Of a DNA stretch of 64,000 nucleotides, positions 36,776-48,253 are shown piece by piece. Source of the stretch: Petaurus breviceps papuanus (lineage: Eukaryota; Chordata; Mammalia; Diprotodontia; Petauridae). Positions within the stretch are counted from its first letter, which is position 1. Each line of letters starts with the position of its first letter. The notes beneath the pieces are model-generated. The model was not told the DNA's origin, ran no database searches, and was given only the letters and a program-made list of their open reading frames with translations. A program made the position numbers and the translations under genes. The stretch lies in contig JAMXIF010000065.1 in NCBI GenBank assembly GCA_028583685.1, positions 36,888,480-36,952,479 on the forward strand, read 5' to 3'.

Positions 36776-37564
36776 GTTTGTTAAGTTGGGAGTCACGCGC
36801 CTCCCGGAGCTTCGGATCAGCACTCGGTGGTTCCGGCCCCCGAGCCGGGACCAAGCCCAGTGCAGTCCGCAGACGGCCAGCGCGGCACCCCAGGGTGAAC
36901 CCCCAACAGCAGCGGGCGGGCGCTGTTTCCTCTACAGACCCCCGGAGGCTCCTCCACAGGGTGACACGGGGAAAGGGCACGCGAGGGCCCCGGCCACACA
37001 TGGCCTCCAGCCCGCCTGGCACTGCCACTGACCGGCCCGACAGCCGCCGGCCCCAGGGGGCCCCTTCCGCCCCTCCCCCACACGGGGCGCTCGGGATCCG
37101 GGGGGCGAGGGGGCTCGGGCGTCTGCTCGCCGAAGGGTGTCACCGAGCACCGAGGGCGCCCCCGCCCGGGGTCACGGGGGCCGCGTCCCCCACACTCGCT
37201 GGGGGGGACACAAGAAGGCACGAGGGGCAGAGCACGCGGCTGCAGCCCAGGCCGGTCCGGAGGCGGGTGGGGGGCGGCCGGGGCGAAAGCCTGCAGGCCC
37301 CAGGCGGGCTCGGGCCAGCCATGCCCTCTCTCTGACCTCAGTTTCCCCGAGTGTAACGGGGCGGAGTTGGGGCCGGAAGGGCCTCGGCCGTCGCAGAGCC
37401 CCCCTCCCTCCCCTCCGTCCCCTCCCTCCCCCGACGTTACCGGTGAGGAAACTGAGAGCCGGGCGAGGGAGGGCCGGGCGCGAAGGGCGGGAGCGACGCG
37501 GCCGGTGACCCCAACGCCCGGGCCGCCCGGCCCGCCTCAGTTTCCTCGGCCGGGGCCTACCTAC

Positions 37565-37830
37565 CTGCCTCCCTCGGGGAGGGCGGACGGCGGCGGCGAC
37601 GGCGGCGGCGGCGACGGCCGGGCCTGGGCTCGCGCGCCGGCCGGCGGACTGCGGGGGAGGGGAGGGGCGGGCGCGGGGGCACGCGGCAGGGGGGGGCGCG
37701 CGGCAGGGGGGAGGGGTCTGAGCGCGGGGACACGGCCGAGCCTTCAACCCTCGTCCGGCCCCGGCCGCCGCCGCCGCCGCCGTCGCCGCCGCCGCCGCCG
37801 CTGCTGCTGCGGAGACATCGAGCGAGCAGG
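37565..37830 (-). other. AMBRA1: Candidate AMBRA1 non-coding exon 1
   Basis: The best minus-strand donor in the island is GGCAG followed by GTAGGTAGG, which puts the exon 3' end at 37565. The upstream limit is unknown; 37830 is a guess from the triplet repeat and island edge. It is inferred and would need transcript evidence. Confidence 0.35.
37757..37810. repeat. (CCG)n/(CTG)n triplet repeat in AMBRA1 promoter
   Basis: Two (GCC)n blocks separated by one GTC triplet run into (CTG)4. On the AMBRA1 strand it reads (CAG)4 then (CGG)n. It may lie in the 5'UTR or just upstream. Confidence 0.95.
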
Positions 37831-37999
37831 CCGCGCAGCCGAGCGCCGAGCCGGGAGCGCCCGGCGTCTGGCCAGGCAGCGCGCGCCGAGCGCCGAGCGC
37901 GTCCAGGCCCGAGCAGTAGAGCCCAGGCGCCATGGATGGAACCCAGGAGCCCAAAGCCCTTCTCATTTCTCTGAGCAGTGCGAGATTTACAAGGCACAC

Positions 38000-38575
38000 T
38001 CTGAAAACAGTCGTTTTTATTGATGTCTTTTGTTCTCCTGCATCCCCTCAGAGCCACCCCAAGTGACAAAAAAAGAAAGAAAAAAATCAGCGTCACTGGC
38101 AATACATGGTGAGTCCGACAAATATGCACAGCGCAGAAAGGGGCGGCCCTGAGCCCCCTGCCCTCTGAGGAGCCCCCCAGGAGCAGCACCCAAAGCCGGA
38201 CGGGGAGGGCGCATCGCCCCAGGCAGAAAGCCCAGGGCCGGTGTGATGCAAGCTCTGGGTCCAGAGGCCCAGGACTGCGAAGGCTACCCCTGCAGACTGA
38301 GGGGCTTGCACGGCCCCTCTCAGAGCAGCTCACCAGGAGCCAGGGTAACCAAAAGTATGGTTACAGTCGATCCAAAGTGTGGTTGGTTAAGAATCTTTTA
38401 TTTTTATGCAAAGGCCGCCTGAGAGTTTCGCAAACCTCCCCCAGAGGAATTTCTTTTTTTCTATTTTCACATGTAATCTCTCTGGTATTGGGTACAACTC
38501 CATCCAGTTGCCGATTCAGAACACTTAGGTATGTAACAGATATTCCAGAAACACTATAAGCACTCATATCACATG
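38000..38575. other. Intergenic sequence, AMBRA1 promoter shore
   Basis: GC falls off from the island. No exon was assigned. Confidence 0.35.
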
Positions 38576-38580
38576 AACTA

Positions 38581-39001
38581 CCGTGTTTCCCCATAATAAG
38601 ACACTGTCTTATTATTTTTTTTTGGACAGAAAAACACCAGAGGGCTTATTTTCAGGGGAGAGATTATTTTAATGAACATTGACAGCAATTTTAATAAACA
38701 GGTAAATATGAACAAAAAAATGTACCTTTATTCAATAAGCAAATCACTGGGGAAGAACAGGATGATGCGCTCAGTGCTGCAGCTCTGATTGGATGCAGCT
38801 TGGAGCTCAGCGTGTTTGGGGGGGGGGGGGACGGTGCATACAGAAGATACCATAATGTAGCGTGTATCGCAGGGGATCACCTTCACTACAGTAGCAATCT
38901 CAATAGGGCTTATTTTCGGGGGAGGGCTTATTTTAGAGGAATCTTACACGGTAAGGGGAGGGCTTATTTTCGGGATAGGTCTTATTATCGGGGAAACACG
39001 G
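38581..39001. mobile_element. TA-flanked terminal-inverted-repeat DNA element
   Basis: The 421-bp element starts ccgtgtttccccataataag and ends with its inverse (cttattatcggggaaacacgg). TA stands on each side, so a Tc1/mariner-like TA target duplication fits. The interior repeats an 'agggcttatttt' motif several times and holds a 12-G run. I see no transposase, so it is non-autonomous. I do not assign a family name. Confidence 0.8.
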
Positions 39002-39009
39002 TAGGTACT

Positions 39010-40190
39010 GGGGCTACCAGGCCAACAATAAAGTAATACCACCAGCCCTCAGGGAGCTTGTATTCCTGAAGGGGGGGGGGAATGGGGAGAGAGACAATAT
39101 GGCACTGGAAAGTAACTGGCACAGGGCCTTGAGATGACAATTAGAATGCAAAAAATGGTAACAAACCAGCTGGACAAGTAATAGGAAAAGACTTAAGGAA
39201 ACTACGATATATTAACAGTGTGATTATATGTGGGTGTACACACACACACATACTATAAAAATAATAAATATATGTATCACTAGGGCAATAAATGGAAATT
39301 TGTACATGAAATAACACTCTGAAAAAAATCAGAAGACAAAATAGTATGTACATATACCCTGGCCCCAACCATCAAAGATTTTAAGTTGGAGGGGCCTGTA
39401 ATGTTCAGAGAATCTCAGAATCTCTCATTTGCCAGACACCTCAGAGGCCTTTTACTCAAACCTCTTATCTGAAGCATGAAATGTGTCTCCTTAGGTTCAT
39501 GGCATTTTTGTTCAAAGTCAGACAAACAAAAACATGATATTTGTTATGTAATTCCACATTATCTTTCAGACAGTTCCAAGCTGTAATTAGTTCCAGGATC
39601 ATTTATTTGCTTCCAGATTTTGACTGATCAGTCTGTGGAAGGCTAGACTTTTGCATTCTTTAAATGGTGCAGGCTTCAAGACTGTCTTCAAAACTCTTCA
39701 GCTCCTTTACAGGCTGGGAGTTTCCCTGCTGAAGGAAGCAGAGTTAATTAGCCATGGCTGACACACTCTTGGGAAACTTCCCACAGCCTAATCACTCCCA
39801 TCACCAATTTCTGTGGGCCCTTTGACCTCATTCTTAACTATTTAGACACACAAGCCTGTGCCTCTTGAGAAACCCTCAAGATGGCACCTCTATACCCAAG
39901 TCAACTGTTAGGAAAGAGATGAAAGTTACATGTTAGAAAAAAAAAACATACCCCAGGAACTATTGGGGAAGAAAACATTAGGAGAAAACACCATCTCTTG
40001 AAACCAGGTTGTCCCCAACACTTGGCCTAGTTTAGTGATTGACTGAAAGGATGCTGGAGTTGGGAGTAGATGTCTTGGTTCAAATGAAGACTCTAATTTG
40101 TATTATCTTGGGTAAATCACGGAACTCCTCAGAAATTCACTTTTATCTGTAAAATAAAGAGCGGGGAGAGGATGGTCTCTAAATCTTTTC
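39010..40190. other. Intergenic sequence between AMBRA1 and HARBI1
   Basis: A short diverged MIR-like patch lies near 39400-39470. The rest is unassigned. Confidence 0.35.
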
Positions 40191-40194
40191 CATA

Positions 40195-40475
40195 TCAGTT
40201 AAGCATTTAATCATTTGAGTGCTAGAAATACAAAAAGAGGCAAAAGGCAGCCCCTGACCTCAAAGAGCTTACAGTCTAAAGGGTAAGGCAATGGGCAAAC
40301 AAATATGTACAAAGTAAACTATGTACAGGATAAATAGGAAATAATTAGCAGAGGGAAGACAGTGGAATTAAGTGGGGTTGGGAAATGCTTCCTGTAGCAG
40401 GTGGAATTTTAGCTGGGACTTAAAAGGAAGCTGGGAGGTCAGTAGCCAGAATGAAGAGCATTCCAAGCATTCCAT
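40195..40475 (-). repeat. LINE L2 fragment, antisense
   Basis: The blocks aagagcttacagtctaaagg, ggataaataggaaataatta and gggacttaaaaggaagctgg are reversed L2 tail and 3'UTR. Confidence 0.8.
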
Positions 40476-40479
40476 TTAT

Positions 40480-42020
40480 CTCATGTGAGATTGCCCAAAG
40501 CCTTTTACTTAAAAGTAAAAATGCCTCTGTCCAATATCTTTCTTCCTGCTTACTTAAGCTTCCTTTATGTTATAATCTGAGTTTGTTACAATCCAGAGTT
40601 TGATTAGCAAAGTCTTGATTTGCTTTAAAAGGTTCTTTGAGGACAGACTCCCACTTTATCCCCCATGACATCACTACCAGCTTCTTTTGATGCAAGGGGT
40701 CATGATAAGAGTCAAATCCAGATGTGGGGAACAAAGAATAGGAAGAGGAGAGTTGAGAAAAGTGGCTTGTGAGAGCCAGGATGGACCAGGGACACCAGAT
40801 AGACTTTACAGGAAAAAAAATGGGGACGGTATTATTGTACAATGAGAACAGAGCTGAAACTCAGCCTCCTCTTATTTCTTCACCCCACCTCAATGACATC
40901 ACCACCCTTGTGACCCTGTCCACATCGGGCCCAACCTCATACCTGCCTTCCTACCAAATACACCCACTAGCTGCAAAGCAGGAATCATGATGACGGGAAA
41001 TACCATTCTGACTGGACATAAGCAGCAGATGATAATCCCTAATTGTCTTTAATCTAGGAATGAGTCACATTCATTTATTTCCCTTTTCTGTCATCAGCTA
41101 TTCATTTCTTTGCTTTGATAATCACCAGACTAACACTCCTGACAGCAGATAGGAGCAGATCAAGAGGACAGGTCAGAGACAGCACATGGTTGGCTGCTAA
41201 GAAATCTGGGAGTAAGAGAATCCTAAGGAAAGGCTCCTTTTGTCCCTAGTGAAAGCATGAACGTGTGAACCTAATTCACACATTTCTTATTCCAATCAGG
41301 TTATTTTTAAATCAGTATAATTTTAGAGCAAGGGCTTAGCTGATGATTGTTTATTGCCTGGGAAATATGTGCATGATTTGGGGTTCAAAATAGGGTTTTC
41401 ACCCTGTCCCTACCATTGGGAAAGTCCAGGAACATTCCAGAACCCACACTACGAACCGAGTTTCCTTAATTGTCCTTTCCACCTTCTCATCTCTTGCCTT
41501 CTCTATTAGGAAACCAGAGATGGGCAAGGCCAAGCCTTGTCTCAGTACCTCCTTAACATTAAGAACCTTGATCCACACAGATACAGACTATCCTCAAAGT
41601 AGGCAAACTTGTTTCCCTATTAGTAATAGTGAGGCTGCTACAAAGGAAACTGCTTTGATCAGACTTCTTTGGAAAGAAAGGATAAGTTGCAAAGTCCTCC
41701 TTTCATCAACCCCTCCATCTATTCTGATGTTCTACATAAAAGGATGGGGAAGGTAGGAGAATGAGAGAATAGCATTCAGGTTTGGTCTACAGAGATCTGT
41801 TCCAGATGTCTCGAGATTTGCTTCAAAATTTGAGTCGAAAGGCCCAGGCTGCTATCAGTCTCTAATTATCCTAGTTGGTAAGATACTCTTGGCTGGGTAA
41901 AGCTTGAATTAGTAACTACATGGCAGACCGTTTCTTGGTCCAAATCACATTGACTTCAGGTTACATCTAAATGAAAGGTGGAAATAGAAGCACTATATTG
42001 ATAATTTAGGACAAGAAAAT
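40480..42020. other. Intergenic sequence, nothing recognised
   Basis: No gene was found. An AT-rich patch near 41030-41130 shows no recognisable repeat. Confidence 0.35.
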
Positions 42021-42025
42021 TTACT

Positions 42026-42031
42026 TTTATT
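42026..42031 (-). terminator. HARBI1: Candidate HARBI1 polyadenylation signal
   Basis: AATAAA on the minus strand (CTAATAAAAG), about 240 bp past the HARBI1 stop. It would give a short 3'UTR of roughly 260 bases. Longer forms cannot be excluded. Confidence 0.45.
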
Positions 42032-42268
42032 AGAAATATCGTGATAACTGATGCACAAGTGGCACTGTTAATTACTGTAGTTTCCCCTTTTACTTGGTGC
42101 TTTTGCCAGCCATTTGGTTTTAAAATAAGTGGATTTCGAACAGGGTTCACCAAAAGCCTAGAACTGTGGTCTTGATTTAGTTAATCAATTGGCGGATGCA
42201 TCCCATAAAATGGATAACAAGTATCCTCATTCTAGTGGAAGTGGCCAAGCCCCCTGCCCCACTCTGGA

Positions 42269-42645
42269 CTAGCTAAAGTGAGTGAGCATCAGCTCCTGGC
42301 GCATGCGGTCAGCTTCCGAGTCCAGGGCCTCCATGTGCTCATGCTCTTCCTCTGGCTGCCCCAAAGGTCCAGCCACCGGAGAAGACCACACATCCAGGCC
42401 ATGTTCCAGGGAAATGTTGTGGAGCACACAGCAAGCTAAAATGATATGACTGGACTTTTCTGGAGAGTACTGCAGGGCTCCCTTGGATCCATCCAGGCAG
42501 CGAAACCTTGACTGGATCGTCCTAAATGTCTTCTCAATTACATTATGAGTTGCAGAATGGGCCATGTTGTAGCGATATTCTGCAGGGGTTCCCGGAATAT
42601 GAAGTGGGGTCATAAGCCAGGTGCGAAGAAAGAAGGAGCTATCAC
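42269..42645 (-). CDS. HARBI1: HARBI1 coding exon, C-terminal
   Basis: This exon completes HARBI1, the host gene derived from a Harbinger (PIF) transposase. It encodes the C-terminal part of the DDE_Tnp_4-like nuclease fold, from the completed Gly224 codon and DSSFFLRTWLMTPLHIP through MAHSATHNVIEKTFRTIQ and CLDGSKGALQYS to LMLTHFS. The acceptor is CTTCCTTATAG (minus), and the stop codon is at 42271-42269. In human HARBI1 the metal-binding positions are 149, 199, 225 and 261; D225 and E261 fall here and are retained. The C-terminal acidic tail is one residue shorter than human as I remember it (GPLGQPEEEHEHMEAL). Phase is 1 and joins the upstream exon exactly. Confidence 0.97.
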
Positions 42646-44904
42646 CTATAAGGAAGAAAAACATCAAAATGTTTTATCAGCGGAATACAACCTAGAAAGG
42701 GAATTGCTGAGAAACCATTCTAAGACCAGGTTAAGAAAAGCAACAGATCCTAGGGCCGTGAGCTATGAAAAAGACCCAATGGGAGAACTCTGAGGAATGT
42801 AGGCATCGGAGGCAGGACTTTGAGGCCTGGTTGATAATGAACTTAAGTAAAACAAGGGGTGAAAATCCTAAAATGGTGGCCTCCAAGACACCCAACATCT
42901 TCAAGACAATGGGAAGGTAAAACTAGCAGAGGAAAAGATCCTCGGGAAATTTCCATGATACTGGAGATGTTACACTTTAACAAAATTTCTTCACTCCAAC
43001 TAGCCATCTAACAACTCAATGCTTCTACCCACAGAGTGAGTTCACAAGAAAGGTGTCTCAAAACACCTTTGTGAAGACGGCAATTCCTAAAAACTAACAT
43101 AAACACTGTGTTCAGAACACAACAGTATTTCCCAAATTAATTTGGCCATGGAATAATTTGAGGCTTAAATTATAACTGATGGACTTCATGAATGTTATTC
43201 TGGGGAGTCTGGAATTTTCCCCAGGGAGAAAGGAGGGGATTACATATATTTGGGGGCAAGAGAGAAAACATTAAACCTACTCTGGAGCCAAAGACTGGCA
43301 CATGTAAAAGCTATCGATGTACAACACAAGTTCCTATTTGATATTTTAGAGAATGAAACATTGCTAGTATTTGCATATTCTCATCACATAGGGTGGGATT
43401 TGTAGACAACAGATCATTCACCCACCCTAACCGCCTAGTGCAAGGATCAAAGGATCACATATTTAGTAAACATGTAAAGGACCTCAGAATCTCACATCAA
43501 ATCCTGTCACTTTTCAGATAAGAATCTAAGAGGCAGTAGAGAGGGGGAAAGCAATATAAATGAGACCAAATAGGTAGGATGTGGCCGAGCCAAGTTCCAG
43601 CCAGAGTGCTCTATGACTCTGAATCTAGAACACCTTCCTCTGCTGTATCGTGGAGAAACTGAGGCATATGAACTAAAATGAAATGTATAGTCTTAGCATA
43701 AGTGGCAGAAACTAGAGCAGAACTCAGGACTTCACAGGGATTTGATTCAATATGACCATCCCATTTTTCTAGACCAGAAAAGTTTACAGAAATACCAAGG
43801 CATTAAAGAAGGTCAGTTGGTATGCTAGAAACAGTAACAAGTTGTCGGAAAAATTAGCTGAACAATATAATGAGGGTACTTGGTCTTAAATTACTGTCCT
43901 AACTGAATGACCCAGGGAAATACTGCCCCCCAAAATTGGGTACAATGTCCTAACCTAATGCTGTAATGACTGGATAGTGCTATTTAATGACTATGACTCA
44001 CTGCCTCTGGTAAGTGAAAGGCCAGAGTCACAAACTCCCGAGTCTGACAGAAAGAGGCCCTTGTGGAGTCTTCTCTTGTCCAGCTGCTGATCCCTCCATA
44101 TCTACCCCTGATCCATTTCTGCGAATATTTATGGAATGCTCACAGGACAGTGTTCGAGGCATGGTAACAAACATACAGAAGATATGGAAGATAAGTTCCC
44201 TCCCTTTTAGATCTTATCTTGAAGAACTGAATGTCTTTTAATAGTTAAATAGAATTCTAAATACCAGATCAAGTCATGGTTTCATTGGCAGTTTACTTTA
44301 TAAATGTATTATCATTCCTTGAAAATGTGCCCAGAGTTCGGGAAATGGGCAAATATTTTGATTCTCAATCTAAGAAAATTTCAAAAACAGTGCATTAGAT
44401 AGAAGAGCTTTGAAATGTTGTTCCTTGGCTACTTTGTCTCATGGCTTATTTTTTCTTTATTCATTCCTAGGATTGATGACATTGGCTGGGGGAAAAAAAC
44501 TATTTAATTACCTAATTCATCAGGCACATGGAATTATTTTCCAATCTTTAGTTTGAAAAGAACAATCTGAAGTCTAGAACAGAGTTCCAAATGTGTCTTC
44601 AGGTTGCTGAGAGGGACTGAAAATTCACATCAGTGCCTGGAAGCAACCTAGTAGAAGGACCACTGGTCTAGGGGTTGGGACACCTGGGTTCCAGTCATGC
44701 TTTTGGTAGTTCCAAGGTTTTCTATTTGAATTGTGTGGTCTTCTGAAGTTGCCTTTACTGACAAAATTGCAGTAATTGTGGAAAATGTTCTTTGTTCGTT
44801 CTTCATCACTTTATGCATGCGTTCCTGTATTTCTCTGAATTCTACAAACTGACCCTTCATAAGGGCACAGTACCAGTCTAATTATACCATCATCATAGCT
44901 CACA

Positions 44905-45050
44905 CTTTGTCAGCAAACATTTATTAAGCATTTACTATGTGCCAGGCACTGTGGAAAGTGACAAAGAAATAAAGACAAAAATGGAACCGTTGCTACCCTC
45001 AGTTGGGTTACAGTCTTTTGGCAGAGACCCATAGGTACAGAGAAAGAGAG
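44905..45050 (-). repeat. LINE L2 3' end, antisense
   Basis: Begins aacatttattaagcatttac and continues tatgtgccaggcactgtgga, the reversed L2 terminus. Confidence 0.8.
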
Positions 45051-45194
45051 ATGAGATATACCATACTGCAGAGGTCTTCAAGCAAAAGCTAAATGACCAC
45101 ACTGAGATGTTGTAGAGGAGACTCCTGGGAGATAGATTGGATATATTCATCACTTCACAGTTGCTGAGGCATCAGAATCAAAAGCCAGACAATA

Positions 45195-45790
45195 GGGAAA
45201 AGAACCTATTTGTACAAAACTATTTATAGTAACTCTTTTTGTGGTGGCTAAAAATTGGAAATAGAGGGGATGCCCATCAACTGGGGAACTACACTGAACA
45301 AGGAGTGGTATATGATTGTGATGGAATGCTACTGTCCTCTAAGAAATGATGAGCAGAACAATTTCAGAAAAACCTGGAAAGACTGACACAAACTGATACA
45401 AAGTTAAGTGAGCAGAGCCAGGAGAACAATGTACACAGTAACAGTAACATTGTACAAAGAACTGTGAATAACCAACAATACAATGATCCAAGACAGTCTC
45501 AAAGGACTCATGATGAAAAATGCTATCTGCCTTCAGGGAAAAAACTGATGTTGTCTGAATCCAGACTAAAGCATTCTTTCTTGCCTTCTTCCATTTTGAG
45601 TTTTCTTGCACAAAATGACTAATACGGAAATGTTTTATATGATCGCACATGTATAATGTATAAGCTTGCTTACTGTCTCAGGGAGGGGAAATGGGAAGGA
45701 AGGAGGGACAGAATCTGGAATTCAAAACTTTAAAAAAAGAATGTTAAAAATTGTCTTTACATGTAATTGGAGAAAAAAATAAAATATTAC
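45195..45790 (+). repeat. LINE-1 3' end
   Basis: Landmarks are catcaactggggaactacac, agttaagtgagcagagccag, gaggggaaatgggaagg and the terminal acatgtaattggag with an A-rich end. Confidence 0.85.
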
Positions 45791-46084
45791 TAAGAAAAAA
45801 GCCAGATTATGTTTGCCAGCATGATCAGCCCAGGAAGGAATGTGGGTAGTGCCCTTTGGGGAACACGCCCTCTACAGTGGAACAAAGAACTCAGACTTAC
45901 CTGTTTGGAGGAGAGGTAATGGCAGAGCAGGAAATTAGGTCATTCAGTCTGGAGAAACAGACTCCAAGGAGTCACGTATAGAGTGAACCTCCCTGGATAC
46001 CTCTGTCTCATATCCCACGGATCTCAGGGTGTACTCTGGACTGGGAGTATAGCCATTTTCATAAAATTTTTTAAAATATACTGG

Positions 46085-46290
46085 CAGGCCACTAAGGTGG
46101 CACAGTGGAGAGAACATTGGGCCTGGAGTTGGGAAGACTGGGTTCAAATTAAGCCTTAGTTTCCTCAACTATAAATGGGGGTGATAACAGTGCCAATCTC
46201 ACAGAGTTGTGAGGAAAAATTGAGATAGTATTTGTCAAGTGCCAAGCACACAGTAGGTACTTAATAAATGCGTGTTCTTTTCTGCTGCCT
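46085..46290 (+). repeat. SINE (tRNA-type head, MIR-like tail)
   Basis: The head ccactaaggtggcacagtgg is followed by ccttagtttcctcaactata and the tail caagcacacagtaggtactt. Confidence 0.75.
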
Positions 46291-46389
46291 TCACAGTCCC
46301 ATTCCTGCACTTTCAAGTATAACCCTCTTTTCAGTATATGCAAATAACAGCTCTTTTTGGTGTCTGTTAAATTCGGACCAAAAATAAAA

Positions 46390-47305
46390 ATTAATTTTAA
46401 AAAACCGCTCTCTACAGTGTCCAATGACTCTATTTGTCAAAGTAATGGCCTTTCCTCACGCCTCAACCTTATGGACTTCTCTGCAGCCTTTGCCACTGCT
46501 GGGCCTCCTTTTCTGGATACTCTCTCCTCTCCGGGCCTTCATGACACCTTCTTTCCTGATTCTCTTCCTTCCTGTCTGAGCCTTCAGAGACTCCTCTGCA
46601 GGATCTTGATTCAGGTTCTAGCTATTAACCAGGGCTATCCTCCACGGCTCTGTGCTAGACCTTCTTCTCTACTCCCTCTAGACTATTTCACTTGGCAATC
46701 TCATTGGCTCCTGTGGATTCAATTAGAGGATTCTCAAATCTATCCCTCTCCTAACCTCCAGTCTCACCTGCCTACTGAACATCCTGAACTCAATGTCCTA
46801 TGGTCATCTTAAACTCAACACATACAGAGCAAAACTCCCTTCCCAACCTCCCCATCACCCTCAAGGGCACCACTCTCCTCTCCAGTCACCCACGCCAACA
46901 GTCTCAGTGTCATCTCAGCTTGTCACTGGAACTCACCCCACAGAGCCAATCTGTTACATTTCCACCTTCCCAATATATCTCCTATACATCTCATTCTCTC
47001 CTCTCACACAGCTATCATCATGGTACAGGTCCATGGCCAATTACAACAGCCTGCTATTTGGCATTCAGGCATCTGTAAGAGATCCCGCCTTCTGCAAGAC
47101 GCCCATTCTGGTTCTGCCAGCACCGGGGCCCTCCTTCTGAGACGAACTCTTCCGTACGCTGTGTATACCTTGTATGTATGTGGCTGTTTGCGTGCTGTCT
47201 GTTCTGTTAGAATAGAAGCTGCCTGAGGGCAGGAACTCTATTTTTACCTTTCTTTGTATTCCCAACACCTGGCACACAGAAACAGCTTAATAAATGCTTG
47301 TAAAT
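46390..47305 (+). repeat. LINE L2 ORF2 fragment, sense
   Basis: Blocks tatggacttctctgcagcct (DLSAAFD-type), the RT block 'ggctatcctccacggctctg', 'catggccaattacaacagc' and the L2 terminus 'gtattcccaacacctggcac'. Several plus-strand open frames here are the decayed L2. Confidence 0.75.
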
Positions 47306-47727
47306 GGCAATAATGGAGCCATGAGAGTTAAATAGTCACTTCCTCAGAATCACCGCATTAAGATGTGTCAGAGGCCTTCCTGGATCCAAAGTCTATGTTC
47401 TGTCCACGGCACAAAAGTGGCTCTCAGTGAAGCTATCTGAAGCTCTTTTATCATTGGTTCCTTTCTTCCTATTAAGCAATATGTCCCACAGCCAAGTTTT
47501 TAAAGGTAAGGAAACCACATCTTTGACTTCTTTTGTACCCTCCCACTTCATCTGGTGTGGAGCTGGACACACGGTAGGACTTTCACAAATGCTCCTACCA
47601 CTCTTATTACTAAACATGTCGGCATTTGCAGTTTTAGATTACCCACAATACTATTTCTTAGAAACTAATGGAGAAACTGGATTACAAATAGTAAAATAAG
47701 GTCAGTTTTAAAAAGATAACACTTTAG

Positions 47728-47805
47728 GGTAGCTAGGTGGTGCAGTGGATAGCTCAGTGGCCCTGAAGTCAAGAGAACCTGAGTTCAAAACCCTATGACA
47801 AAGGC
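47728..47805 (+). repeat. tRNA-type SINE, 3' truncated
   Basis: Only the head is present: tagggtagctaggtggtgcag to aacctgagttcaaaaccc. Confidence 0.75.
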
Positions 47806-48253
47806 TGGGGAGCAACTGGAAAGTCAAACTAAGCATCTGCAGTGAAGATACTGCCTCTGCAAAAAACGTCTAGCTAGTTGGGCAAGAGGGGAGAGATTAA
47901 GGATGATCATTTGAGCCAATGGCAGGGTCTAGTAAAGATTTTTCTAAGATGGGAGACTCTTGGAGATGTTTAAAAGGAACCAGTAGATAGGAAGAGGGCA
48001 AGGATTTAAGAGAAAGGAGAGATGACTGAGTATACATGCTGTGCAAAAGAAAAGGGGATGAAATCAAAGGTCCATTTTGGCCTTGGGAAGAAAGGCCACT
48101 TCACTGTAAGAGACAGGGAAAAAGCCAGGAGAGGAGGATGTGGAGCAGCCCTGCTGGGCCCTCTCAAGTGACTGGCTGTGACATGAAAGGCTCATCCTAA
48201 TGGAAAACCAGAGTTCCAGGTATGAGGTTTTTTCTCCCTACCTTCAGACTTAC

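Larger units (their letters stand above)
2688..37564 (-). other. AMBRA1: AMBRA1 intron 1 (about 35 kb)
   Basis: This is inferred from the exon 2 acceptor at 2688 and a candidate exon 1 donor at 37564 in the CpG island. No further AMBRA1 coding sequence is expected or seen. The content is nearly all L2, L1, MIR, SINEs, DNA elements and LTR fragments, listed individually, with unassigned stretches between them. Confidence 0.7.
36780..37950 (-). promoter_or_regulatory. AMBRA1: CpG island, inferred AMBRA1 promoter
   Basis: GC and CpG content rise abruptly, with SP1-like G boxes throughout. It is about 4.3 kb downstream of the HARBI1 stop on the genomic map, where the 5' end of human AMBRA1 sits. 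Long open frames in many phases here are a by-product of high GC, not genes. It contains three short cctcagtttcc/ggaaactgag cores. Confidence 0.75.
42646..48253 (-). other. HARBI1: HARBI1 intron
   Basis: A 5608-bp GT-AG intron with a GTAAGT donor and an ATAG acceptor. It holds an antisense L2 piece, an L1 3' end, a SINE, a sense L2 and a SINE head, listed individually. The span 42660-44900 is unassigned. Confidence 0.9.

Noticed and set aside
36724-38333. Long overlapping open frames in the AMBRA1 CpG island (up to about 275 codons)
   Set aside because: They exist in many phases on both strands and are Ala/Pro/Arg/Gly-rich, the usual effect of high GC. No domain or splice logic.
46357-47140. 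Plus-strand open frames of 90-150 codons
   Set aside because: These are decayed L2 ORF2, with the RT blocks in order.
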